A stretch of DNA of 64,000 nucleotides from Actinomycetota bacterium (GTDB taxonomy: Bacteria > Actinomycetota > Actinomycetes > S36-B12 > UBA10799), in the NCBI GenBank assembly GCA_020636995.1, contig JACJWU010000003.1:347975-411974 (forward strand), given 5' to 3'. Under the pieces are notes generated by a model. The model was not told the origin of the DNA. It ran no database searches and saw nothing but the letters and a program-made list of their open reading frames with translations. Positions within the stretch are counted from its first letter, which is position 1, and each line of letters begins with the position of its first letter. Shown here piece after piece: positions 8,538 through 16,876 of this stretch. A program made the translations under genes and the position numbers.

Positions 8538-10555
8538 GGGTGGTGCTCCGCGCGGGCCTTGCTGCGCCGGACGAAGTTCATGCCGAGCAGGAAGGCGAGG
8601 ATGACGAACGCCCCGGAGACGACGTATGCGGCCGCCCGCGAATAGGCGGTGGTCCGCACCTCCACGGTCTGCGGCTCCCCGTAGGCCCTGCCCCGGGGGG
8701 TCGTCAATTGGATGCGGACGGGCAGGGTTCCGGAACCGACCACCTTGGCCTCGACCTCGAGGCTGACCTTGCGACCGGCCGGGACCTCGAACGGCTCGAT
8801 CGCGGGAGACTGCAGGCGCGCCTGCTGGTCGGTCTCCAGACGGATCCCCACGACGACGTCCTGCGTGAGATCGTTGGCGACCGTCACCGGGATCCTGCCG
8901 GTGTCGCCGGGCAGCGTGAAGGTGCCGGTCGTGGCCACACGCACGCGGGAGGTCAGGTCGGCGATCTGACCCGAGACCACACGCTCGAGGGCCAAGGCAC
9001 CCTGCTGATCAGCCCGCCACGTCCCCGATGTCTGACGCATGACCGCCTGCTCGTATCCGAGCCCGGCGGGCTCGGTCAGGATCGCCTCGAATCGGCGGGT
9101 GCGCCGCTGCTGAGACTGGACGGTCGCGAGGTAGTCCTTTGGCAGTTCCAGCGACCTCTGCGCAGGGCCGTACGGCACGCGGGTGCGGGGGACCTCTGTG
9201 GCTTGCCGGCGGGCGGCCTGCAGGCTCACCAGACGCGCGTAGGGCACTTGGTCCAGAGCACGCAGGGTTTGGGTGAGGAACGTGGACCGCGGACTCCAGA
9301 GGGGGTCTGGTGCGGCCACGATCCCGCGCGGTGCATCGGGGAGTTCACCGGCGGTCATGGCCACCTCCGCCAGGAACCTTTGCCGGGCCAGCAGGGCGTC
9401 GCCACGGGAATCTTGCGGCATGGCCAGCGCAGCGGTCAGTCCGGAGTCGGCCAGCGTCACCGGCAGTCCACCCCATGTGGTGAAGCCGTCAGGGGTGTAG
9501 GTCAGTGCCGGATCGGCGGGGAAGGCCGCGTCGGACAGGAGCATGCCGGTGGCCCCGGCATCGCGGAACACGCGCATCGTCCCCGGTGTGGTCGAGCCAC
9601 CGGTCGGCCAGGCGAGCACCTCCTCGACCCGGGTCCGGGTCTCCGCGGACACATCCGCCGCGGCGCGTTCAGTGGCCGCGACGACGGTCTCGTCCATGTC
9701 GGAGCGTTCCAGCGCGGTGGCGTCGGGCAATGCGTAGGCGGTGGCCAGAGATTCCTGGGTGGCGGCCGCCTGCCTGGCCGCCGCCAGCCATTCGGTGGCC
9801 GCTGTGGCGCCCGCGCCCGCTGTCGAATCCGTGCCCGCGGACACCTCGTATCCGTCGACCATGTCCTGGGCGGTCTGCAGCACACTCGGGTCGAACAGCC
9901 AGGTGATCCTGGCATCGCCTGCCGTGTCGATGATGCGCCACAGCCGGCCGCCGGCGGCCATCTCGGCAGCGGTCAGTTCGCTGAGCTGGACCCCGTCGAG
10001 GGCGCGATCGGGCACGGCGCTGACCGGCCACAGCCAGGCCAGCCGTACCGGTTGCACCGATCCTTCCGGATACCAGGGCAGGAAGGTGCGGGTGAGTCCG
10101 ACCCGCTGGGCCAGGCCGTCCTCCCCGGTGCCGATGACTTCAAGGCCGGCCACGTACACACCGGGGAACGTCAGGGGCAGGTCGTCCAGCGGCAACTCGA
10201 TCGACCACTCGGTGCTCGTGCGCGGGCTCAGGACCGCGATCGGCTCGCTGACGGCCAGCGTCGGGGGGCCGTCCTTCTCGGTCCCACCGTCGACCACCGT
10301 CGGGATCTGCGAGCGGGTCGCCATCGGTGTGGGGGACAGCAGCAGGCGAACCTGCAGATCGGTGACCTGCTGGTCGGATCGGTTGCGGACGTTCCCGGAC
10401 ATGCGCAACGTCTTGCCCGGCTGCGGATTCAGGGGGGTCATCCGGGTGACGGACACCTCGACCTCGTCGGGGAGCAGTTGCCGGGGCGCGGCATGCGCGG
10501 ACATCCCCACACCGGACAGCAGCAGGGTCACCAGGGCAACGAGCAGGCGAGCCAC
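8534..10555 (-). CDS. DUF6049 family secreted, membrane-anchored protein
   Basis: A 673-residue protein with an N-terminal signal peptide (residues 1-22, cleavage near SAHA-AP), a long extracytoplasmic region and one C-terminal transmembrane helix (about 645-665) followed by a basic tail (RRSKARAEHHP). It begins with an NEW3/CARDB-like beta domain (GKTLRMSGNVRNRSDQQVTD) and has a second beta-rich domain before the membrane. The middle resembles a polysaccharide-deacetylase-like barrel. The family is conserved in actinobacteria between the NUDIX gene and murJ (mycobacterial Rv3909), and its function is unknown. GTG 10555 shares one base with the NUDIX stop codon. Confidence 0.82.
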   Translation of the reverse strand: MARLLVALVTLLLSGVGMSAHAAPRQLLPDEVEVSVTRMTPLNPQPGKTLRMSGNVRNRSDQQVTDLQVRLLLSPTPMATRSQIPTVVDGGTEKDGPPTLAVSEPIAVLSPRTSTEWSIELPLDDLPLTFPGVYVAGLEVIGTGEDGLAQRVGLTRTFLPWYPEGSVQPVRLAWLWPVSAVPDRALDGVQLSELTAAEMAAGGRLWRIIDTAGDARITWLFDPSVLQTAQDMVDGYEVSAGTDSTAGAGATAATEWLAAARQAAATQESLATAYALPDATALERSDMDETVVAATERAAADVSAETRTRVEEVLAWPTGGSTTPGTMRVFRDAGATGMLLSDAAFPADPALTYTPDGFTTWGGLPVTLADSGLTAALAMPQDSRGDALLARQRFLAEVAMTAGELPDAPRGIVAAPDPLWSPRSTFLTQTLRALDQVPYARLVSLQAARRQATEVPRTRVPYGPAQRSLELPKDYLATVQSQQRRTRRFEAILTEPAGLGYEQAVMRQTSGTWRADQQGALALERVVSGQIADLTSRVRVATTGTFTLPGDTGRIPVTVANDLTQDVVVGIRLETDQQARLQSPAIEPFEVPAGRKVSLEVEAKVVGSGTLPVRIQLTTPRGRAYGEPQTVEVRTTAYSRAAAYVVSGAFVILAFLLGMNFVRRSKARAEHHP

Positions 10556-11037
10556 TAGATCTCGCCGAGCATGCCGCGGGCCTTGGCCACGAGGCGACGT
10601 TCATCGCGGTACGCCAGGCGCGATGGCACATCGTCGAAGGGCACCCACGCGACATCGACGACCTCGATGTCCTCATCGTTGATCTCACCGGACACGTACC
10701 GCATCAGGAAATGGTGGACGGTCTTGTGGATGCGCCGGTCCTCCACGGCGAACCAGAAGTCGATGATGCCCAGGGGCGCCACGATGTCGGCGGTGATGCC
10801 GGTCTCCTCGAGAACCTCCCGCAGGGCGGCCTCTTCGACGGTCTCACCGTCCTCGACATGACCCTTGGGTAGCGACCAGACCAACCGATGGCGGCGGTCG
10901 TAGCGGGCGATCAGTGCCACCTCGTACAGATCGTCCATCGCGCGTACCACCAGCCCGCCCGCGCTGGTCTCGTCCACCGTCGCGCGGGAGCGCGTCACAT
11001 ATCGCAGGTTGAACCGCGAAGGTGACGGGTGGGGCAT
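10555..11037 (-). CDS. NUDIX hydrolase
   Basis: A 160-residue NUDIX protein. The complete NUDIX box is visible at about residues 59-81: GHVEDGETVEEAALREVLEE followed by TGI, matching G-x5-E-x7-REUxEExGU. Such enzymes hydrolyse nucleoside diphosphates linked to another group. The mycobacterial gene at this position is MutT4, but the exact substrate cannot be read from sequence. The start is ATG 11037: it is the first Met before the domain and sits 7 bases after TATTCT. Longer upstream frames run antisense into the pcnA promoter. It shares the operon with the DUF6049 gene and murJ. Confidence 0.9.
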   Translation of the reverse strand: MPHPSPSRFNLRYVTRSRATVDETSAGGLVVRAMDDLYEVALIARYDRRHRLVWSLPKGHVEDGETVEEAALREVLEETGITADIVAPLGIIDFWFAVEDRRIHKTVHHFLMRYVSGEINDEDIEVVDVAWVPFDDVPSRLAYRDERRLVAKARGMLGEI

Positions 11038-11044
11038 GCTCGCA

Positions 11045-11050
11045 AGAATA
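11045..11050 (-). promoter_or_regulatory. -10 box TATTCT for the NUDIX-murJ operon (leaderless)
   Basis: On the minus strand TATTCT ends 7 bases before ATG 11037. There is no ribosome-binding site, so the mRNA is probably leaderless. The 127-base gap to pcnA (start 11165) holds two divergent promoters and nothing else recognised. Confidence 0.6.
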
Positions 11051-11152
11051 GGCGCTTTCCGGTCGCCGGGGGTGGCAGGCCGGGTCCGGGGCGGCGAATG
11101 CCCGCGCACTGGATGCGGACCGCCGGTCGTCGCCGCGACGGGGCTGTCCGAA

Positions 11153-11158
11153 TACCCT
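11153..11158 (+). promoter_or_regulatory. -10 box TACCCT for pcnA (leaderless)
   Basis: TACCCT ends 6 bases before GTG 11165. There is no Shine-Dalgarno. The box decides the start codon of pcnA, which would otherwise be ambiguous among two GTGs and an ATG at 11186. Confidence 0.55.
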
Positions 11159-11164
11159 GCTGTG

Positions 11165-12622
11165 GTGACCCGCCCCGTCCCGCCGATGCAGGCCCTGCAC
11201 ATCGCCCGCGATGCGGCCGTCGAGCACCTGATGGACGAGCACCCGGTGCTGGCCGAGGTGGGGGCGCGCTTCGCCGGGGCCGGATTCGAGGTGGATCTGG
11301 TCGGGGGTTCGGTGCGCGATGCGATTCTCGGCCGCGATGTCGTGGATCTCGATTTCGCCACTGACGCCCGCCCGGAGCAGATGACCAGGCTGTTGTCCGG
11401 CTGGGCCGATGCTGTGTGGGATGTGGGCGCCCGGTTCGGCACCATCGGTGCGGAGAAGGACGGGCTGCGGCTTGAGTTCACCACGTACCGCAGCGACCTC
11501 TACCAACCCGACTCCCGCAAGCCGGAGGTCGCCTACGCCGGTGACCTGCTCTCCGATCTCGGCCGCCGGGACTTCACTGTCAACGCCATGGCCCTGCGGC
11601 TGCCGGACCTGGTCTTCATCGATCCGTTCGACGGGCTCGTGGACCTCGCGCTGGGACGGCTTCGGACCCCCGGCGCGCCCGCGGACTCCTTCTCCGACGA
11701 TCCGCTGCGGATGCTGCGAGCGGCGCGGTTCGCCTCCCAGCTCGGCATGACAGTCGATCCGGAGGCGATCGAGGCCATGGCCGACATGGCTGAACGCATC
11801 GACGTGGTCAGTGCCGAGCGCATCCGCGACGAGTTGACGAAGCTGATCCTGTCACCCGCGCCCCGCGCCGGCCTGCAGTTGCTGGTGGACACGGGTTTGT
11901 GCCAGCGGTTCCTTCCGGAACTCCCGGCGCTGAGCCTGGAGATCGATGAGCATCACCGCCACAAGGACGTCTACGAACACACCCTGACGGTGCTCGAGCA
12001 GGCCATCGAACTCGAGACCGCACACGACCCGGTCAGCGGTCCGGACCTCGTGCTGCGGCTCGCGGCGCTGATGCACGACGTCGGGAAGCCGCGCACCCGG
12101 CGCCTCGAACCTGGCGGTGGGGTGTCCTTCCACCATCACGAGATCGTGGGCGCGAAGATGACGCGCAAGCGGATGCAGGCTCTGCGCTTCGACGGTCGAA
12201 CGATCGACGAGGTCTCCACCCTGGTAGCGCTGCACCTGCGGTTCCACGGCTACGGCGGCGGGGAATGGACCGATGCGGCGGTGCGCCGCTACGCCCGGGA
12301 CGCCGGTGAGCAACTCGTGCGACTGCACAAACTCACCCGCGCGGATTCGACCACCCGCAACCGGCGGAAGGCGGCGGCGCTGCAGCGGACGTACGACCAC
12401 CTCGAGCACCGGATCGCCACTCTCGCGCAGGCCGAGGAGCTGGCTGCCGTGCGCCCCGACCTCGATGGCAACCAGATCATGCAGATCCTCGGGATCGGCC
12501 CGGGACGGCAAGTCGGTGCCGCGTACAACCATTTGCTCGAGTTGCGTCTGGAGCGCGGGCCGATGTCGCAGGAGGATGCGACGGCCGCGCTCTTGCAGTG
12601 GTGGCAGGAGCAGTCCGGCTAA
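11165..12622 (+). CDS. pcnA: CCA tRNA nucleotidyltransferase
   Basis: A 485-residue class II tRNA nucleotidyltransferase that builds or repairs the 3'-CCA end of tRNAs. The head domain has LVGGSVRDAILGRDVVDLDF, giving GGxVRD and the catalytic DxD, followed by RRDFTVNAMAL and the nucleotide-template helix DDPLRMLRAARFA. A C-terminal HD domain follows (LMHDVGKPRTR with a later HHEIVGA), typical of actinobacterial members. The start GTG 11165 is chosen from the leaderless promoter. It is convergent with the MFS gene, overlapping its stop by 4 bases. Confidence 0.93.
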   Translation: MTRPVPPMQALHIARDAAVEHLMDEHPVLAEVGARFAGAGFEVDLVGGSVRDAILGRDVVDLDFATDARPEQMTRLLSGWADAVWDVGARFGTIGAEKDGLRLEFTTYRSDLYQPDSRKPEVAYAGDLLSDLGRRDFTVNAMALRLPDLVFIDPFDGLVDLALGRLRTPGAPADSFSDDPLRMLRAARFASQLGMTVDPEAIEAMADMAERIDVVSAERIRDELTKLILSPAPRAGLQLLVDTGLCQRFLPELPALSLEIDEHHRHKDVYEHTLTVLEQAIELETAHDPVSGPDLVLRLAALMHDVGKPRTRRLEPGGGVSFHHHEIVGAKMTRKRMQALRFDGRTIDEVSTLVALHLRFHGYGGGEWTDAAVRRYARDAGEQLVRLHKLTRADSTTRNRRKAAALQRTYDHLEHRIATLAQAEELAAVRPDLDGNQIMQILGIGPGRQVGAAYNHLLELRLERGPMSQEDATAALLQWWQEQSG

Positions 12623-13872
12623 GGAAGGCGTGTGCGCAGGTAGAGCAAGGCGCTGACGATCATGCCGATGCCGATCGCCGCTGCAGTCAGGCCGGCATTG
12701 ACGGCCTGGGGGTCGAGTACCGCCACGAAGACGACGCCGGACACCAGCGCGACGTTGACGGCGACGTCGTAGAGGGCGAACACCCGGCCGCGGTTGCCCT
12801 CGTCGATCCACTCCTGGACCAGCGTGTCGCCGCACACCTTGCTCACCTGCCCCGCGAAACCGATCACCAGCCCGGCGAGGATGAGACTGACCACACTCGC
12901 GGCCGCGACCCCGAACCACGCCCCCACACCGGCCACGAGGTAGGACGTCGACGTCCACCGGATGGGCCCCAGCCGACGGGACATCACCGGGGTGGTGATG
13001 GCGCCGAGCAGAGCTCCAGCGGCGGCCGCGGCCAGCATGACGGCCAGTTCGTTCAACGCCTTGTCAGTGGCATCGGGAGGGTTCAGGTGCAGCCTCAGCA
13101 GGAGCACCGCGATCACGGTGCCCGCCCCGATCGCTATGCGTTGGGCGCTGACCATGGCGATCGCGTTGCGGGCGGGATGCCGATGCCACAACTGGTGGGC
13201 GCCGTCGGACAGCCCGCGCAGCACCTGTCGTGCGGTCTGGGCGTGCTCGCCGGGCAGCGGTCCGAATTCGGTGCGGTGCACCCGGGTGGCGAGAAGACCT
13301 GCGATCACGAAGACCCCGGCGGTCAGGCACAGCACGATCACCGACCCCGTGTCGCCCCCGCCGAGGGCCTGCCGCAGCCCGACGCCGAGGAAGGCGGCGA
13401 TCGCCGCGGCCATGGTGCCCGCGGTCGGGGCGATGGCGTTGGCGGTGGTCAGGCTCGGTTCCGGCACCGTCAACGGCACGGCCGCCGACAGTCCCGCGAG
13501 GACGAAGCGGTTGATGCCGATGGCAGCCAGCACGCTGACCCCGAGCCCGACCCCGGAATCACCGTGGGCGGTGAAGTAGATGACCGGGATCATGCTCAGC
13601 GCCCGCAGCAGGTTGCCCCAGAGCAGGACGCGTTGGCGACGCCATCTGTCCAACAACACTCCGGTGAACGGCCCGATGAGTGAGTAGGGCAGCGCGAGGA
13701 TGGCGAAGGCGGCCGCGATCGCGCTGGCACTGGCTTGGCGTTCCGGTGAGAAGAGCACGAAGGTCGCCAGGGCGGACTGCAGCATGCCGTCACCGGCCTG
13801 GCCGGTCAGCCGGATGGCGAGCAACTTGCGGTACAGCCGTGACCCGAGTGCGGCCTTCAGCGGGTGGGTCAC
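12619..13872 (-). CDS. MFS transporter
   Basis: A 417-residue major facilitator with about 12 hydrophobic segments. The loop between helices 2 and 3 carries LIGPFTGVLLDRWRRQRVLLWG, the MFS motif A (GxLxDRxxRR). It resembles drug/antimicrobial exporters of the actinobacterial type found beside pcnA. Substrate unknown. The start is GTG 13872, whose bases overlap the stop of the upstream DUF559 gene by 4, so the two are coupled. A longer frame to 14265 would run antisense-like through that gene and is not used. Confidence 0.8.
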   Translation of the reverse strand: MTHPLKAALGSRLYRKLLAIRLTGQAGDGMLQSALATFVLFSPERQASASAIAAAFAILALPYSLIGPFTGVLLDRWRRQRVLLWGNLLRALSMIPVIYFTAHGDSGVGLGVSVLAAIGINRFVLAGLSAAVPLTVPEPSLTTANAIAPTAGTMAAAIAAFLGVGLRQALGGGDTGSVIVLCLTAGVFVIAGLLATRVHRTEFGPLPGEHAQTARQVLRGLSDGAHQLWHRHPARNAIAMVSAQRIAIGAGTVIAVLLLRLHLNPPDATDKALNELAVMLAAAAAGALLGAITTPVMSRRLGPIRWTSTSYLVAGVGAWFGVAAASVVSLILAGLVIGFAGQVSKVCGDTLVQEWIDEGNRGRVFALYDVAVNVALVSGVVFVAVLDPQAVNAGLTAAAIGIGMIVSALLYLRTRLP

Positions 13873-14759
13873 GCGGGCAACGCTAGCCTGCTCCGTGCTC
13901 TGGTCAGGCGTGACATCTCCGCAGCCGGGTCGGCGTAGAGGTCGTCCACCGGCACCCGGTGGAATGGATGGCCCATCGCCCGCAGGTCGTCCTCCCGGCG
14001 CTTCTCCTCGCGCAGGTCGTCCACTGTGCGGTACTTCAGCGCACCGTCGATCTCGATGATCAGCCCGTCGAGCAGCAGGTCGGCGAAGTACTGCTTGCCG
14101 GAAGCACCCCGCAGCGCGACCCCACACCGGGGTTCGGGCAGACCGGCCTGGACCATGTGCCCCCGGTAGAACGACTCGGCTGGGGATTCCGCGGCTGGGT
14201 CGGCCAGTTCCAGTGCCTGGGCTCCGGCGGCGTGCGTCAGCCGACGCCGAACGTCCGTGCGGCACTTCTCGGACGCCAGCACGAAACGATCCTTGGTCCC
14301 GGCCAGTCGACGCGCCACTGCGTCGGTCACCATCAGCGCCTGCGGAAGGGGGAGTTCGGCGGCCACCGTGACGGCTGTGTCGACCAGATCCGTGCAGGGA
14401 CCCCAGTCGGTCCCAATGGGCGCATGCACGGCGCGTTGCACCCCGCGCGCGGACCGCGTGCGCTTGCCTCCGATGGTGACGTCAATTCGGTCCCAGGGTG
14501 TGAAGCCCGGGTTCGGCAGTCCGAGCAGGCACGCCGCGGAAGTCCCCATGGCGAAGTGATCGGTCCGAGTGATCAATTCAGCGGCGATGCGCTGGGACTG
14601 GCGGGTCCGATCGTCGTCCCCCAGCGCAGTGACGTAGACCCCGCGGCGCATTCGCACCAGCTGTGCGCGGACGCGCACCCATTGCCGGTACGTGATGTCC
14701 TGTGCCAGTACCTCGCGCGGCGTGAATGGTCGCAGTCCGAACATTTCTGTGAGGTCCAT
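13869..14759 (-). CDS. AbiEi-like winged-helix / DUF559 nuclease-fold protein
   Basis: A 296-residue protein of a family common in actinobacteria and of unknown function. The N-terminus (about residues 1-45, FTPREVLAQDITYRQWVRVR then RGVYVT) resembles the winged-helix/AbiEi-antitoxin start domain. The C-terminal ~90 residues match the DUF559 restriction-endonuclease-like fold, with YFADLLLDGLIIEIDGALKY supplying the D...EID...K core. Annotation pipelines often name these type IV antitoxin or DUF559 proteins, but there is no toxin partner here. The start ATG 14759 is preferred because a longer frame to 14942 would be built from repeat B1. It is coupled by a 4-base overlap to the MFS gene. Confidence 0.72.
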   Translation of the reverse strand: MDLTEMFGLRPFTPREVLAQDITYRQWVRVRAQLVRMRRGVYVTALGDDDRTRQSQRIAAELITRTDHFAMGTSAACLLGLPNPGFTPWDRIDVTIGGKRTRSARGVQRAVHAPIGTDWGPCTDLVDTAVTVAAELPLPQALMVTDAVARRLAGTKDRFVLASEKCRTDVRRRLTHAAGAQALELADPAAESPAESFYRGHMVQAGLPEPRCGVALRGASGKQYFADLLLDGLIIEIDGALKYRTVDDLREEKRREDDLRAMGHPFHRVPVDDLYADPAAEMSRLTRARSRLALPA

Positions 14760-14821
14760 GCCTCGACCCTGCGGGTATTCGGCGGCCAGCGCCAACCCCG
14801 CTGCGAGCATCTGTGGATCGT

Positions 14822-14957
14822 GGCGTAGCGAACTGGTTGGGTCCCCGGTGCCGCCGACCAGTAACACGCGGTGTGTGCGGCGGTCGAGCCCGCATCTGCG
14901 GCGTGTCGCGTATCGAACTGGTTGGGGAGGAGGGTGCGCCAACCAGTTTCCTACGCG
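14822..14957. repeat. Dispersed palindromic repeat, family B, copy 1
   Basis: Two-hairpin element between ino1 and the DUF559 gene. The second hairpin has perfect 10-bp arms AACTGGTTGG (14916-14925) and CCAACCAGTT (14939-14948). The first has the same AACTGGTTGG (14831-14840) facing an imperfect ACCAGT arm. Blocks identical to copy 2 are ACCAGTAACACGCGG (14857-14871) and GCGGCGTGTCGCGTATC (14898-14914). Confidence 0.75.
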
Positions 14958-14990
14958 AAACGGCCCGCCCCCCGATGGGAGCGGGCCGTT
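14958..14990 (-). terminator. Probable terminator of ino1
   Basis: Downstream of ino1 on the minus strand, stem ACGGCCCGC (14981-14989) pairs perfectly with GCGGGCCGT (14960-14968) around a 12-base loop, followed by TTT. The U-run is short, as is usual in high-GC actinobacteria. Confidence 0.6.
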
Positions 14991-15002
14991 CCTCGTGTTG
15001 GA

Positions 15003-16079
15003 TCAGCGCTCGACGGTGCCGGCGATGAAGTTCTCCACAGCCTCGCGGGCCTCGTCGTCGGTGTACTGCACCGGCGGCGACTTCATGAAGTAGCTGGACG
15101 CGGAGAGGATCGGGCCACCGATGCCACGGTCCTTGGCGATCTTCGCCGCCCGGATGGCGTCGATGATGATGCCGGCGCTGTTGGGGGAGTCCCACACCTC
15201 GAGCTTGTACTCGAGGCTCAGCGGCACGTCACCGAAGTTGCGACCCTCGAGACGCACGAACGCCCACTTGCGGTCGTCGAGCCACGCCACGTAGTCCGAC
15301 GGGCCGATGTGCACGTTGCGGGCAGGCATCTCGCCCACCAGTTGGGAAGTCACCGACTGGGTCTTCGAGATCTTCTTGGACTCCAGACGCTCGCGCTCGA
15401 GCATGTTCATGAAGTCCATGTTCCCGCCGACGTTGAGCTGGTAGGTCCGGTCGACGGTGACGCCGCGGTCCTCGAACAGCTTGGCCAGCACGCGGTGGGT
15501 GATGGTCGCGCCCACCTGGGACTTGATGTCGTCACCGACGATCGGTACCCCGGCGTCCTCGAACTTCTTGGCCCACGTGGGGTCACTGGCGATGAAGACG
15601 GGCAGTGCGTTGACGAAGGCGACTCCGGCGTCGATGGCGGCCTGCGCGTAGAACTTCGCGGCCTGCTCGGAGCCCACCGGCAGGTAGCTGACAAGCACGT
15701 CGACCTTCGCGTCACGCAGTGCGGTCACCACGTCGACCGGCTGGTCGTCGGACTCGGTGATCACCTGGCGGTAGTACTTGCCCAGACCGTCGTAGGTGTG
15801 GCCGCGCTGCACGGTGACGCCGGTGGGCGGCACGTCGCAGATCTTGATGGTGTTGTTCTCGCTTGCCGTGATGGCGTGGGCGATGTCCTGACCGACCTTC
15901 TTCGCGTCGACGTCGAAAGCGGTGACCCACTCGATGTCCGACACGTGGTACGGCCCGAACTGAACGTGCATGAGCCCCGGAACCTTGGACTCCGGGTCGG
16001 CGTCCTTGTAGTACTCGACGCCCTGCACAAGCGAGGCGGCACAGTTACCGACACCGACGATGGCGACACGAATAGACAT
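15003..16079 (-). CDS. ino1: myo-Inositol-1-phosphate synthase
   Basis: A 358-residue enzyme of the actinobacterial Ino1 family. It converts glucose-6-phosphate to 1L-myo-inositol-1-phosphate using NAD, the first step to phosphatidylinositol, mycothiol and inositol lipids. The Rossmann motif VGVGNCAASLVQG is at the N-terminus. Further conserved blocks are NALPVFIASDPTWA, VGDDIKSQVGATITHRVLA, NVGGNMDFMNM and EYKLEVWDSPNSAGIIIDA. Clear AAGGAG before ATG 16079. The PadR regulator gene lies 9 bases upstream, an arrangement conserved with Rv0047c-Rv0046c of M. tuberculosis. Confidence 0.96.
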   Translation of the reverse strand: MSIRVAIVGVGNCAASLVQGVEYYKDADPESKVPGLMHVQFGPYHVSDIEWVTAFDVDAKKVGQDIAHAITASENNTIKICDVPPTGVTVQRGHTYDGLGKYYRQVITESDDQPVDVVTALRDAKVDVLVSYLPVGSEQAAKFYAQAAIDAGVAFVNALPVFIASDPTWAKKFEDAGVPIVGDDIKSQVGATITHRVLAKLFEDRGVTVDRTYQLNVGGNMDFMNMLERERLESKKISKTQSVTSQLVGEMPARNVHIGPSDYVAWLDDRKWAFVRLEGRNFGDVPLSLEYKLEVWDSPNSAGIIIDAIRAAKIAKDRGIGGPILSASSYFMKSPPVQYTDDEAREAVENFIAGTVER

Positions 16080-16088
16080 TCGTTCTCC

Positions 16089-16703
16089 TTACTTACTCGC
16101 CGGCCCGGTGCCGGTCGACGTAGATGACGGCGGGTTGCCGTCGATTTCTGAATCAATGAGGTGGGAAAGCCAATCGACTTCCCGCTCGACGCTGTCGAGA
16201 CCGTGCTGCTGCAGGGTCAGCGTCCATTCGTCGAGACGTTCGCGGCGCTTGGCCATGTTGCTGCGCAGTGTGGCCAAACGTTCTTCGAGCCGATTGCGGC
16301 GGCCCAGCAGGATGCGCAGGCGGATGTCGCGGTCGGTGCGGCCGAAGAAGGCGAGGTGCACTCCGAAGAGTTCGTCCTCGTACGCCTCCGGTCCGGCGTC
16401 GGCGAGCCACGCCTGGAAGCGGTCCTTGCCCTCGGGGGTCAGCTTGTAGACGATGCGGGCGCGTCTGCCGGACAGTGCCGGGGCGCCGGCGTCGGCCGGT
16501 CCGTCCTCCGCGATCAGACCCGCGGCCAACATCTCCTTGAGGCAGGGGTACAACGAGCCGTAGGAGATCGCGCGGAACGTGCCGAGCACGCTGTTGAGGC
16601 GTTTGCGCAGTTCGTAGCCGTGCATCGGTCCCTCGTGGAGTAGGCCGAGCACGGCGAACTGGAGGACGTGTGCGCGTTTTGTAGCCGCCACCGAACCCTC
16701 CAT
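16089..16703 (-). CDS. PadR family transcriptional regulator
   Basis: A 204-residue PadR protein: an N-terminal winged helix (about residues 12-95; FAVLGLLHEGPMHGYELRKR, then SYGSLYPCLKEMLAAGLI) and a helical Vir_act_alpha_C-like dimerisation region (about 100-195). Upstream and cotranscribed with ino1, it is likely to control inositol synthesis and itself. The start is placed at ATG 16703, the Met just before the conserved domain. Longer frames would run through the operator-like palindrome. No effector-binding residue can be named. Confidence 0.88.
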   Translation of the reverse strand: MEGSVAATKRAHVLQFAVLGLLHEGPMHGYELRKRLNSVLGTFRAISYGSLYPCLKEMLAAGLIAEDGPADAGAPALSGRRARIVYKLTPEGKDRFQAWLADAGPEAYEDELFGVHLAFFGRTDRDIRLRILLGRRNRLEERLATLRSNMAKRRERLDEWTLTLQQHGLDSVEREVDWLSHLIDSEIDGNPPSSTSTGTGPASK

Positions 16704-16723
16704 TTCGTTGGATCGACAAGATG

Positions 16724-16736
16724 TATCGAGTCGATA
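16724..16736. promoter_or_regulatory. Candidate PadR operator
   Basis: Perfect inverted repeat TATCGA-G-TCGATA, 20 bases upstream of the padR start and within an A+T-rich island that contrasts with the surrounding DNA. PadR proteins usually bind short palindromes over their own promoter, so autoregulation of padR-ino1 is a reasonable inference. Confidence 0.5.
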
Positions 16737-16876
16737 TATTGCGTTCCCATCAACAGTAAACGCACATCGGCGCCCGCGCAAGCATCTTGTGAACGTGATC
16801 TGTACCGCATTCGACAACCACGGAACTGGACCTCGGCTTGAGCCGATCTTGAGCCGGTGGGCGCAGGCTGGCAGCC

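Noticed and set aside
8498..10558. Plus-strand open frame of about 686 codons
   Set aside because: Antisense of the DUF6049 gene. Low-complexity composition, no start signal, and the minus-strand protein has a clear signal peptide and membrane anchor.
14759..14942. N-terminal extension of the DUF559 gene
   Set aside because: These codons consist of repeat element B1 and do not resemble the family; the conserved winged-helix starts near ATG 14759.
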